Origin: Microbulbifer sp. GL-2
Lineage (GTDB): Bacteria; Pseudomonadota; Gammaproteobacteria; Pseudomonadales; Cellvibrionaceae
Assembly: GCF_007183175.1 (NCBI RefSeq)
Contig: NZ_AP019807.1
Location: forward strand, 3,220,001 to 3,284,000
Direction: 5' to 3'
DNA: 64,000 nt
Below, in pieces: positions 1-8,285 of this stretch. How positions within the stretch are numbered: position 1 is the stretch's first letter; every line of letters starts with the position of its first letter. The notes beneath the pieces are model-generated. The model was not told where the DNA came from. It made no database searches and worked only from the letters and a program-made list of their open reading frames with translations. The translations under genes and the position numbers were made by a program.

Positions 1-49
1 CGCGCTGGTTAGGGTACACTCCGCGCTTGGACTTTAACTGGAGATAACG

Positions 50-616
50 ATGGATGCCCTGACCGCCCTGCATAACAGAGTCTCAACGGGTAAGCTAACT
101 GAGCCAGCCCCAAGTGAGCAGCAGCGCCAGAACATCTTTCGCGCTGCTTTGCGTGCAGCGGACCACGCCGGCCTTCGCCCCTGGCGTTTCCTATTAATTG
201 AGGGCGACGAACGCAATCGCCTGGGAGAGATCTTCCTAAAGGCGGCTGAGCAGGCTGAGGATATTCCCTTGTCTGAGGCCCTGCGCCAGCGCACTTTGGC
301 CATGCCACTGCGTGCTCCCTTAATCATTGTCGCGATCACTCGCCTGCAGGAGCACCCCAAAGTCCCCCCTTTGGAGCAACATATGTCCACCGCAGGTGCT
401 GTACAGGCAATGCTCACTGCCGCCTATGCCGAAGGTGTTGGTATCTACTGGCGTACAGGCCCCCTGGGGGGTAGCCCTGTGGTAGCTGAGGGGCTTGGTC
501 TCAGTGAAAATGAGCAAATAGATGGCTTTATCTACTGTGGAACCCCAGGCAAAGCTCCCCGCGAGGCGCCGGATTTACAGGTTGATGAGTATTTTTCGAC
601 TTGGAATGCACAATAA
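50..616 (+). CDS. nitroreductase family protein (YdjA-like)
   Basis: The 188-residue product has the small single-domain FMN nitroreductase layout: an N-terminal basic/Arg region, then a motif around residues 35-50 (AALRAADHAGLRPWRF) resembling the AxxAPNHxxxxPWRF motif of YdjA-type enzymes, and a Gly-rich C-terminal loop (GIYWRTGPL near 130; GFIYCGTPG near 160). Family members reduce nitro or quinone compounds with NAD(P)H. The physiological substrate here cannot be told. The ATG follows GGAGA with normal spacing. It is monocistronic and is followed by tRNA-Ser on the same strand. Confidence 0.85.
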   Translation: MDALTALHNRVSTGKLTEPAPSEQQRQNIFRAALRAADHAGLRPWRFLLIEGDERNRLGEIFLKAAEQAEDIPLSEALRQRTLAMPLRAPLIIVAITRLQEHPKVPPLEQHMSTAGAVQAMLTAAYAEGVGIYWRTGPLGGSPVVAEGLGLSENEQIDGFIYCGTPGKAPREAPDLQVDEYFSTWNAQ

Positions 617-757
617 GGGCTTGCACATGGGGAAACATTTGGGTAAAGTGCGCGCTCTTTCGACGAGACAGAAGCTATCTTCCTGATTTCCTTGAAGATT
701 TAGCAAATGAGAGAGACCCGCTGTAAGGCGGATTACCCTCCTCAAGGGTAACAATTT

Positions 758-845
758 GGTGAGGTGTCCGAGTGGCCGAAGGAGCACGCCTGGAAAGTGT
801 GTATGTCGAAAGGCATCGAGGGTTCGAATCCCTCCCTCACCGCCA
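758..845 (+). tRNA. tRNA-Ser (anticodon GGA)
   Basis: The 88-nt sequence folds as a class II tRNA. The acceptor GGTGAGG (758-764) pairs with CCTCACC (835-841), followed by discriminator G and an encoded CCA (843-845). The anticodon loop contains TGGAAAG (anticodon GGA). A variable arm and the T-loop GGTTCGAATCC are present. Confidence 0.96.
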
Positions 846-851
846 TCTTCT

Positions 852-879
852 AAAAGCCCGGTTTATGCCGGGCTTTTTT
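852..879 (+). terminator. Rho-independent terminator of tRNA-Ser
   Basis: The inverted repeat GCCCGG (856-861) / CCGGGC (868-873) has a short loop and is followed by six T residues. It lies 7 nt after the tRNA CCA. Confidence 0.88.
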
Positions 880-1866
880 GTTTCCAGCCTATCTACTCCC
901 ACTATCTTTTAAGAAATACGCCTAGCTGGTTTGTGCTGGGCAAAGAAGCTCGTGGCAGCTCGCGCCTATAGCCAGATCCCTGCCGGGGGAAGTGATATTG
1001 AATTGCTGGTTAACAGCTACAACTGTTCTAAAGGAAAAATTTATTACAGCGGGGCAATCATTATTTTGCGCTGCTTATTGTCGATAATTTCCAAAATGAA
1101 AACGGCAGGGTAAGAGCTAAATGCGTGAAAACCGATTTAGTCGAAGTACAGGGTCTACACAGCCTGCCCAAGAATCAATTCGGTATCACCAGCCTTCCAA
1201 ACAGCTCCACTCTATTCGCTTCTGCTGACGACAGCACGGCGAAAATAACCATCACTGCACAGTTTAGTTTTACCACGGTCAGTAATAACTACAGTAGTAT
1301 TTCCGGGTTATTGTTCAGTACAAAATACTGTTCGTATTGCGATGATTCTGGTACACAAGGCGGAGTGGTAATCAAACCCTCCTAGTGTCGCCAAGTGCTG
1401 GCAGCCGGTTCGAGTATGAAATTTAATAATCAAAGGCGTGGGCAATAAAGAACACCGGCATAAGAAGTAAATTTTTCTTGGGTTTTTCTTTATTTACCGG
1501 AGCTGTTGCATGGGATTGGGGCGAGGTGTCTAAAAGTAACAAGTCGATTACGATAGCCAATGATCCGGTAGTTTCAGCTGGTAGAAGTTTGTATTCCTGA
1601 AGAGGGATGTGTTGTTCCTGGAAAACCTGAGTATCCTCTAGAGGGGGAGTTAGAGGTGTTCGCTCCAAATATTGCGTTTTCTGTGGCAGTGGGGGCATTA
1701 TAAAAAGATGTCGTGTTAGATATAGGGCTTCATCAGTACAATAAGTGTTTTGCTCAAGAGTACAATGCAAAATTGTTGGGGCTACTAATCAATGAAGGCT
1801 TTTAACCGTCACAGGTAATAAAGCTTCGGTCCTCTGTGGCGCATTTGGTGGCAGCAGTAATGCATT
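880..1866. other. gene-poor stretch with possible degenerate coding remnants
   Basis: No convincing intact gene is seen in about 1 kb. The reading frame around 931-1113 (+) contains a segment reading ARAYSQIPAGGSDIELLVNS that faintly resembles the start of outer-membrane 'transporter'/phenol-MetA-type proteins. It soon loses coding character, and the open frame at 1125-1385 has no recognisable domain. The stretch is AT-rich, directly follows a tRNA gene and may be a decayed insertion. Both points are inference. Confidence 0.3.
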
Positions 1867-1869
1867 TTG

Positions 1870-2241
1870 CTAGGGCTTATCGCTATTGAAAATGGAAACG
1901 GCAACTTTCCATGTCCCGTCGGCTTGACGCTTCAAAATGTTGACGAATTTACCCTGCTCGGGCGGGTTTGTGTCCGCAATGGAGAAGGTTCCTATCTGAT
2001 AGGCGAGGTCACCCTCAACGCCATATTCCACGAGTCTGTTACTATGAATGCCACCTCTGCTTTCGTCCATTCGAGATTGGTAAGTCTCTTCAAATGCGTT
2101 TCTGCCGCGTGTCATCGGCTGCTCAGGTGCCAGCAAGATGACATCTTCAGTGAAGAATGCGGCGCACGCCGTAGCATCCCCTCGGTTGAAGGCCTCATTG
2201 TATCCAGCGTCGAAGTCTTCTAGTACTTTCTTCATATCCAT
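1870..2241 (-). CDS. SnoaL/DUF4440-like (NTF2-fold) protein
   Basis: The 123-residue product starting MDMKKVLEDF has the typical NTF2-like sequence pattern: an N-terminal helix with YNEAFNRGDATACAAFFTEDV, a middle strand with EGDLAYQIGTFSI, and a final strand GTWKVAVSIFNSDKP. Such proteins are small hydrolase/isomerase-like or ketosteroid-isomerase-like folds of very varied function, so no specific role is claimed. The frame is open about 320 bp further upstream, but the family length and a GGTAGAG sequence upstream favour the ATG at 2241. The upstream in-frame part (to 2565) contains an SYYCTSK segment that may be a non-genic remnant. Confidence 0.7.
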   Translation of the reverse strand: MDMKKVLEDFDAGYNEAFNRGDATACAAFFTEDVILLAPEQPMTRGRNAFEETYQSRMDESRGGIHSNRLVEYGVEGDLAYQIGTFSIADTNPPEQGKFVNILKRQADGTWKVAVSIFNSDKP

Positions 2242-2672
2242 GATCTCTACCTTTGAGTCGAAGCTGTCGAGAAATGGGTCCGCCACTGATAAGGTGAGCC
2301 TCCTGTCTGGCTCTGCGAACAGTTCATGCACCAGTTTAGCAGCGCCGCGTAGGATTAACTTTGAGGTACAGTAGTAGGAACCAGCGCGGGGCCCTTCGTT
2401 ACCCAGCAAGACGCCGTAGTTTCTGGTGGCCCCTTCGGTCTTCAAGCTGATCACTCTTTTACCAATTGCACTTATTTTCCGAAACCAAGGTAATTTAGAA
2501 TTATTTCCTTTTTGGTTTTTATGGGGTGGGTACAGGAGCTTCTGTATATGTAGATTTGTCCACAATTTTATTTTTATATGCTTTAACGTTCTTTATTTAA
2601 TGAGGGGTTTTTCTTTAAAGAGCTTATTCTCCAATTAAGATTGTAGGTTTTTTTAGGGTGGGGAATAGGAAT

Positions 2673-4619
2673 ATGAGCAGGATGAATCTTGCTGAAAAAT
2701 TGATTGAAAGCCACTTGGTTAGTGGAGTAATGGCTCCAGGGGAGGTCTTACAGCTTAAAATTGATCAGGTTCTTAGTGAGGATGCTACTGGTACCTTGGT
2801 CATGCTGGAGCTTGAAGCTTTAGGGGCGCGGTCCGTAAAAGCAGAACTCTGTGCTCAATATATAGATCATAATATTTTAAAAGCAGATCATAGGAATGGG
2901 GATGATCATGTATTCCTGCATAGTGCATGTCGAAAATTTGGTATTTGGTATTCCCGGCCAGGGAATGGGATTAGCCACCCAGTGCATATGTCGTGTTTTG
3001 GGATTCCAGGAAAAACGATGCTTGGGGCTGATAGTCACACTTGTGCTGCGGGTTCCCTTTCCATGTTGGCAATGGGCGCGGGTGGTATCGAGGTTGCCTT
3101 AGCCATGATGGGCTGCCCGCTTACATTAGTGATGCCAAAAATCTTAGGAGTGTATTTAGATGGAAAGATGCAGCCTTGGGTTAGCGCAAAGGATATTATT
3201 CTAGAATTGCTGCGAAGATATACGATTAAAGGCTGCTGGAATAAAATCGTTGAGTATCGTGGCTCGGGCTTGAAGAGCTTAACAGCCATGGATCGGCATG
3301 TAATCGCCAATATGGGCCATGAAATGGGTGCAGTTACCAGTGTGTTCCCTTCTGATGAGCAGGTCCGGTCTTTTCTTCGTCAGCAGTCTCGGGAGGAGGA
3401 TTTCATCGAGTTAGGCGCCGATGAGGGGGCTACTTATGATGAGGAGGAATTTATTGATTTGTCTGAGATTGAGCCAATGATTGCCTGCCCCTCGCGACCA
3501 GATAAGGTGGTCAAGGTGCGAGAGGTAAGTGGAAGACCGGTTTCCCAAAGTTATATTGGCTCTTCGGCAAACCCGGGCTTGCGTGATTTTTCTATACCAG
3601 CACGTATAGTTGGGGGGCGATATGTACCGGACGAGATGTCCTTTGATATTAACCCCTCCTCACGGCAGGTACTCCATGAGTTGACTAAAAGTGGTGACCT
3701 TGAAAGATTAATTGGCGCGGGTGCGCATCTGCATGATACCGGTTGTGGTGGCTGTATTGGCATGGGGCAGGCACCGGCAAGTGGGCACAATAGCCTTAGA
3801 ACGGTACCACGCAATTTTCCTGGTCGCTCTGGTACAAAGGAGGATCAGGTTTACTTGTGTAGTCCAGAAACCGCTGCTGCAAGTGCTCTCACTGGGAAAA
3901 TTATTGATCCCAGAAGTTTGGATATGAGTTATCCTGACTTCGAAGAGCCGGAAACTTTAATGGATATGCGGCCGCTAATGGAGCCTCCTCAGGAAATTCC
4001 GGTAAAAGTAGAGTTGAAGAAAGGGCCTAATATTAAGTCACTACCTGTTTTGGGTAAAATGCTCAGTGTTATTGCTGGGCCAGTATTGTTAAAGCTGGAA
4101 GATAATATTTCTACGGATGATATTATCCCCGGTGGTGCTGAGGCGCTGCCCTTGTGGTCAAATGTGCCAGAACTGAGTCGCCATGCATTGTCCCGGATTG
4201 ATGACACCTTTTATGACCGGGCACAGGAAGTTGAAGAGGATATTTTCCTTGTTGCGGGGGATAACTTGGGGTATGGATCTGGGAGAGAGCATGCGGCTAT
4301 TACATTGCGCTTTTTGGGTGTGCGTTGTGTGATTGCAAAAAGTGTAACTATGCATTATCGAAAAAATCTTATTGACCATGGGGTTTTGATATTAACTTTG
4401 GGAAGCCAAGGCGACTATGACGTGTTTAGTGAGGGGGATAAGCTTCAGTTTTTTGATCTCATGAGTTGCACCGGAGATAATGAGTTTTTGGAGCTTAGGA
4501 ATCTTACCAAAAATAGGACTATATGGTTGAGAAATGATCTTTCTGATAGGGAGGTAGAAATAATAAAGTTTGGGGGGAGGGTTAATTATATGAAAAGTGT
4601 TATGGGTGGGTTCACATGA
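2673..4619 (+). CDS. aconitate hydratase, short (about 650 aa) monomeric type
   Basis: The product is 648 residues from the ATG; an in-frame GTG lies 15 nt upstream. It catalyses citrate/isocitrate interconversion through cis-aconitate. Landmarks are GADSHT (118-123), the Fe-S ligand motif TGCGGCIG with Cys at about 358 and 361, and a C-terminal swivel domain with NISTDDIIPGG and GYGSGREHAA. Length and motifs match the compact, Aquifex-type putative aconitases and not the 860-900 residue AcnA/AcnB of most gammaproteobacteria. It stands alone, with an AT-rich upstream region and no TCA-cycle neighbours. Base composition looks lower in GC than the ccm or lig genes, which suggests an acquired or secondary aconitase; that is inference. 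Confidence 0.9.
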   Translation: MSRMNLAEKLIESHLVSGVMAPGEVLQLKIDQVLSEDATGTLVMLELEALGARSVKAELCAQYIDHNILKADHRNGDDHVFLHSACRKFGIWYSRPGNGISHPVHMSCFGIPGKTMLGADSHTCAAGSLSMLAMGAGGIEVALAMMGCPLTLVMPKILGVYLDGKMQPWVSAKDIILELLRRYTIKGCWNKIVEYRGSGLKSLTAMDRHVIANMGHEMGAVTSVFPSDEQVRSFLRQQSREEDFIELGADEGATYDEEEFIDLSEIEPMIACPSRPDKVVKVREVSGRPVSQSYIGSSANPGLRDFSIPARIVGGRYVPDEMSFDINPSSRQVLHELTKSGDLERLIGAGAHLHDTGCGGCIGMGQAPASGHNSLRTVPRNFPGRSGTKEDQVYLCSPETAAASALTGKIIDPRSLDMSYPDFEEPETLMDMRPLMEPPQEIPVKVELKKGPNIKSLPVLGKMLSVIAGPVLLKLEDNISTDDIIPGGAEALPLWSNVPELSRHALSRIDDTFYDRAQEVEEDIFLVAGDNLGYGSGREHAAITLRFLGVRCVIAKSVTMHYRKNLIDHGVLILTLGSQGDYDVFSEGDKLQFFDLMSCTGDNEFLELRNLTKNRTIWLRNDLSDREVEIIKFGGRVNYMKSVMGGFT

Positions 4620-5372
4620 GGATGTGGGGCCAATTTAAGCTAATGGTTAAGTTGAATGCCTCGTTTTAAAACAGTAGTGGTTAGAGTTTAAAAATTGAGC
4701 CTGCATAGGCAGCATTAAAAAATGCACAGCATATAAAGGTTGTATTTTTTTCGAATCAAATAGTCGTCATAGTTTAATCTTTACCTCAAGCTATTATTCG
4801 TTAGCTGTAGTCGAAACCCTCTATGGTGTTTCACCTTACTCCGGTCTTTTTAATATTTTTCTCTTAATGGTTGCTATGGGGTTGCGTCCCATCCAGAAAG
4901 TCATGGGGAGAGTGCCTGAGGGGGGATGTGACTACTGGAAGTTGTGAAAGTATCTACCGAGAACTGTTAATCCACCCCTACCTTACACCAGTTACGGTCC
5001 TTGATAAGGATAGCTGTAAGGTGATTTCGGATTTATTGGTAGCTCCCTATAGTTAGTGGCAAGTTTATACGGAGGGCCTCGGGCCTAAAAGTTGAATAAA
5101 TTGTGCCAGAAACGTGGGTTGGTCATTATGGTGGATCCGGCTTGACTCATGAGGAGTGCAGGGTTCTAGGGTTTTGACGCTAATATCAACAATGGTACAG
5201 GTTGTGCCTTTTGTTTGTTGGTATGGATGTTTATTCCTGCGGCCACTTGACTTGTCACCGAGGTAGGATGCTGTCAAGTGATGATATTTAGGCTGCATAA
5301 TTGAACCAGCTCGATAATTGTTTGATGTTTTTGGGTTAGGGGAAGTATTTTTATTTATTTTGAGGCAAATAG
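4620..5372. other. intergenic region without recognisable genes
   Basis: About 750 bp of AT-rich sequence. Short open frames (for example 4871-5056) show no family resemblance and no convincing ribosome binding site. A promoter for the membrane protein that follows presumably lies in the last 100 bp, but no clear -35/-10 pair was identified. Confidence 0.5.
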
Positions 5373-6062
5373 GTGAAGAGTATGGATAGGGTTGCTGGGG
5401 TTTCAGCAATATGTATGGGTTTTCTATATATTGCTGCATTTCTATTTTTTGGTTTTTTTTGGGCATTTCCATCAGGAGGGAGTCCCGCTGAAAAAATGAT
5501 GTTTCTGGAGGGGAACCAGATTCAATTTAGTGTGGTTTATACTTTTATGTATCTGGTGTTTGCAGTTTTTCTTGGCTGTTTAGTGGTTGGCTTACATGAG
5601 AAGCTTAAGAGAAGGAGTAGGGCTATTACTGCCGTAGGTTCCCTGTTTGGAGCTGTTTGGGTCGGCTTAGTGGTTGCGAGCGGTATGATTGCAAATATTG
5701 GCCTTTCCTATGTCATAGATATTATGGAAGTCAGTTTGGAAAAAGCTTTTGATGCTTGGGGAATTATTTACCTGATGGTTGAGAGTCTCGGGGGAGGTAA
5801 TGAGTTGGCGGGAGGACTTTGGGTTCTTTTGATCAGCATTGTGGGATTGCAGGCTAAGGTTTTTCCTCGCCCATTAAATTTTCTTGGGTTGTTAGTGGGG
5901 ATGGCTGGAATTGCAACTATCTATCCAGATGACATTTTCACAGAAATATTTGGCATTACACAAATAGGATGGTTTATCTGGATTGGTGTTTCCTTTTTGC
6001 GGGGTGAAAGTAGCAGTCAGTCCTGGGAGGCTACAAATTCAATATACAGGGCTACTGAATAG
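5373..6062 (+). CDS. multi-pass membrane protein, DUF4386-like
   Basis: The 229-residue product begins at GTG with GAGG upstream; an alternative ATG lies 9 nt on. About six hydrophobic segments alternate with short loops, beginning at residues 7-35, with others near 50-75, 85-105, 150-165 and 175-215. The pattern of RVAGVSAICMGFLYIAAFL, then a long loop and a helix pair, recalls the DUF4386 family of unknown function. Nothing around it suggests a pathway. Confidence 0.6.
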   Translation: MKSMDRVAGVSAICMGFLYIAAFLFFGFFWAFPSGGSPAEKMMFLEGNQIQFSVVYTFMYLVFAVFLGCLVVGLHEKLKRRSRAITAVGSLFGAVWVGLVVASGMIANIGLSYVIDIMEVSLEKAFDAWGIIYLMVESLGGGNELAGGLWVLLISIVGLQAKVFPRPLNFLGLLVGMAGIATIYPDDIFTEIFGITQIGWFIWIGVSFLRGESSSQSWEATNSIYRATE

Positions 6063-6492
6063 CTTGATAGCGCCTATTAACAGTTAAAGTGAGTAGGTGA
6101 ATTCTCCTATAGGGAGTGTATGCAATCGATATCTCTTTCTGCTTCCGCAATTAATGTCGATTTAAGCGTTGGTTTGTAACCCTTATCTTAGGCTTTGGCT
6201 TCATCGAGGTTGGTTGACAGTTGATGTGGGTGTTTTTTCGTTTTTGCGCCAAAAAATGAAAAATGCGTCTATTCTTTCAATGGGCCAGGCACTCTTTGAT
6301 CGGGTGCCCTGGTTAGCGTTTCCGCTGTCATAGGACTGGTTTAGAGACTGGGTTCATGAAATGCCTGGTGTTGCTGAGTCTGGGCTGTGAATTGCTGGTC
6401 TCAGCTTGCCAGCTCCTGGGAAGCGAGCGGATTGCACATTACCTGCAGTTGATTCACAGGGTTACACCCCTGGATACCTTGGAGATCTTATT
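6063..6492. other. intergenic region upstream of the HdeA-like gene
   Basis: No gene is seen in 430 bp. A consensus -35 hexamer TTGACA occurs at about 6213-6218, but no good -10 follows at 16-18 bp. A small inverted repeat CTCC-TATA-GGGAG lies near 6104-6117. Confidence 0.4.
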
Positions 6493-6912
6493 GTGAAAAG
6501 CAAGCAGTACATCCTTCCTTTGGTAATTGCCAGTCTTGCTGCTTCTGCTGCCCTTGCGGATTCCCATCCCAAGAAGCCAGCTAAGGACTGGACCTGTGCA
6601 GACTTCCTGGCCATAGATGATGAAATCAAGCCTAAAGCGGTTTACTGGGCTGCAGCATATTCAAAGCGAGGTAAGGAAGAAGGGGATATGTTGGACATTG
6701 AAGGCACCGAGAAGGTGACACCAATGATTATCACCGCCTGCACCAATGCGCCTAAAGAGTCTTTCTGGGCCAAGTTTAAGGATGAGTGGCATAAAATGGG
6801 ACGTCACCATGGCAAAGATAAGGCGAAACAGATGATGAATATGCAAGGTGGCGACAATAAAAGCGGCACCAATGGCAACAGTAATATGCAGAAACAAAAG
6901 CAGAAGCAGTAA
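6493..6912 (+). CDS. HdeA-like periplasmic acid-stress chaperone
   Basis: The 139-residue product starts at GTG, with GGAG eight bases upstream. An N-terminal signal peptide (about residues 1-22, ending AALAD) precedes an HdeA-type domain with DWTCADFLAIDDEIKP (Cys35) and TPMIITACTNAP (Cys83). The two Cys are spaced as in the disulfide of HdeA/HdeB, which bind unfolding periplasmic proteins at low pH. Beyond residue 105 is a low-complexity basic tail, rich in Gly/Asn and ending in alternating Gln-Lys (MQKQKQKQ), that is not part of the E. coli HdeA domain. The longer open frame starting at 6406 is less likely because the signal peptide would become internal. Confidence 0.75.
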   Translation: MKSKQYILPLVIASLAASAALADSHPKKPAKDWTCADFLAIDDEIKPKAVYWAAAYSKRGKEEGDMLDIEGTEKVTPMIITACTNAPKESFWAKFKDEWHKMGRHHGKDKAKQMMNMQGGDNKSGTNGNSNMQKQKQKQ

Positions 6913-6937
6913 CAGTAACTGCATTTCTATAGGCGAT

Positions 6938-6955
6938 GCCCGGCTTTGGCCGGGC
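6938..6955 (+). terminator. hairpin after the HdeA-like gene
   Basis: GCCCGG (6938-6943) and CCGGGC (6950-6955) form a 6-bp GC stem 25 nt after the stop codon. The T tract is weak (TTCGTCTATT). Confidence 0.5.
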
Positions 6956-7078
6956 TTCGTCTATTCTGGTCTTGAAGCTTGCCTGTGGCGGACGATAAGC
7001 TATTGGTGAGTTTCAGGCCGGCTTGAGCCTAAGCTGCTATCGTTGCCGGGTAATCAGGTAGTCAAAAGGAGTTGTACT

Positions 7079-7216
7079 ATGGGAAAGGCTGTTAGGGAAG
7101 GTGTAAAGCGCGGGCGGAACATCAACCGTCAGGCTAGGCTGTTTTGGGGTGGGGTGCTGTTGGCGGGCCTGTTCCTGGCGCTATTTATGCATTCGGCTAA
7201 AGCACTTACTCTGTAA
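7079..7216 (+). CDS. 45-residue single-pass membrane peptide
   Basis: ATG is preceded by AAAGGAG (7065-7071) with 7-nt spacing. The encoded peptide has a strongly basic N-terminus (KRGRNINRQAR), one hydrophobic segment of about 20 residues (LFWGGVLLAGLFLALFM) and a short tail. This is the layout of a membrane small protein with a cytoplasmic N-terminus by the positive-inside rule. No homologue is recognised. It lies alone, 35 bp from the 3' end of the convergent tRNA-Arg. Confidence 0.6.
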   Translation: MGKAVREGVKRGRNINRQARLFWGGVLLAGLFLALFMHSAKALTL

Positions 7217-7250
7217 GGCATTCCTGTAGCTCTCACGGGGTGTTGGGAGA

Positions 7251-7326
7251 TGGCGCCCCCGGGTGGACTCGAACCACCAGTCCGGACTTAGGAGGTCCGT
7301 GGTTTATCCTGTTAACCGACGGGGGC
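7251..7326 (-). tRNA. tRNA-Arg (anticodon CCT)
   Basis: On the minus strand, the acceptor starts GCCCCCG (from 7326) and pairs with CGGGGGC, then discriminator G and an encoded CCA (7253-7251). The anticodon stem CGGAC/GTCCG carries the loop CTCCTAA (anticodon CCT). The T-loop is GGTTCGAGTCC. The total is 76 nt. Confidence 0.96.
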
Positions 7327-7769
7327 ATGCACTTTGGTCGAGCTGTATGGCTGACTGTGGTGTGGAGGGCGGCCATTCTATCCGGTATGGCGACAAATGT
7401 CATGCCATCCTGCTTTGTAAATTTTTCCTTTCCCAACTGCATTCCATGTCGGCCAGAGGCATTTAGCTTGTCACTCTAGGTAACAGGAAAGCTATCTAGT
7501 TACCACTTTACTCGCTGTTTCTAGTTTGGCCTTTTTCCGAAATTTTTTCATAAATTTAAGGGGCTGGCCTATTAGATTCCTATTGGGAAAGTTCTATTTG
7601 GCGGATGCTTTTGCGCTTGCCAGGCTCAATTCTGATTGAAGTCAATTTGTCATTGTTCAGGTGTAAATTTCTGCTTGACCACGGTTGTTTTACATCGCTA
7701 ATCTGCGGATGCACCTTGAGTGCAATAAGGAAATTTCTGCTTTCGCGGATCAAGATTATGGAGTTTCGT
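7327..7769. other. intergenic region between tRNA-Arg and a small conserved gene
   Basis: About 440 bp with no supported gene. An open frame running in from 7605 is continuous with the gene starting at 7770, but its first 55 codons look non-coding (hydrophobic/Cys-rich, no ribosome site). The tRNA-Arg promoter should lie just to the right of 7326. Confidence 0.4.
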
Positions 7770-7952
7770 ATGAGCGGTAACGTTAACGAAAAGTACATGG
7801 ATTTTGACAATGTGGACATTCCACAAATTGCAACTGAAGTACTACGGCAGGCTACCTCGCAGCCGCCGCGCGATGCGCGCAGGATGGTGGAGGATAAACT
7901 GGAGGAGATACGCTTGAGGCGAGAGTTAATGGATTATGAATTTGAAAATTAG
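7770..7952 (+). CDS. small conserved protein, PA3496-like
   Basis: The 60-residue acidic/charged product has the C-terminal pattern DARRMVEDKLEEIRLRRELMDYEFEN. This matches my recollection of the small PA3496-type proteins of pseudomonads and relatives (RRxIEDxLEExRLRxEL followed by an acidic tail), for which envelope integrity has been suggested. The ATG at 7770 is chosen because GGAG lies 6 nt upstream; an in-frame ATG at 7758 is possible. A charged C-terminal helix is the only visible structure. Confidence 0.6.
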   Translation: MSGNVNEKYMDFDNVDIPQIATEVLRQATSQPPRDARRMVEDKLEEIRLRRELMDYEFEN

Positions 7953-8249
7953 AACTATAAATAGTTGATAGCTTTAAGGGGTGTACGGGGTATTTGATAA
8001 TGCTCCGTGCAACCTGACTGGAAAATTACCTGCCTGGTTTCCTTTCTTTAGATAGTTTTCTCGAAAAGTGTTTTCAGGGGCAGCTGTAACAAGAGCTGGT
8101 TGGTGAGCAAGTATATTGATGCTTATTCCAGCTGGAAGGGCATTTTAATTTCCTTCACTAAAAGACAGAAGTGTTTATGCCTTTGAGAATGGGGCTTAAT
8201 TTTATCTTTAAGCGTGAAGATAAAAATTTCATTGTTGATCGCAGTGGAC
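7953..8249. other. intergenic region, nothing identified
   Basis: About 300 bp between the small PA3496-like gene and the hairpin that follows the convergent oxygenase gene. No open frame, tRNA or repeat is supported here. Confidence 0.4.
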
Positions 8250-8250
8250 A

Positions 8251-8274
8251 GAAAGCGGCTCTGGGGCCGCTTTC
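8251..8274 (-). terminator. hairpin downstream of the 2OG oxygenase gene
   Basis: GAAAGCGGC (8251-8259) and GCCGCTTTC (8266-8274) form a perfect 9-bp stem with a 6-nt loop, 11 nt beyond the stop codon of the minus-strand oxygenase gene. No long T run follows, so it may be a transcript-end stabiliser and not a classical terminator. Confidence 0.45.
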
Positions 8275-8285
8275 CGGAAGGCCAG

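Noticed and set aside
758..845. Integrated element using the tRNA-Ser or tRNA-Arg 3' end as attachment site
   Set aside because: No integrase gene and no direct repeat of either tRNA 3' end was found by eye within the window.
1423..1770. A 115-codon minus-strand frame in the region after tRNA-Ser
   Set aside because: There is no homology by eye and no ribosome site; it lies in degenerate sequence.
5065..5472. A 135-codon minus-strand frame before the DUF4386-like gene
   Set aside because: It is rich in Asn/Gln/Pro/Tyr from AT-rich sequence, has no ribosome site and overlaps the start of a better gene.
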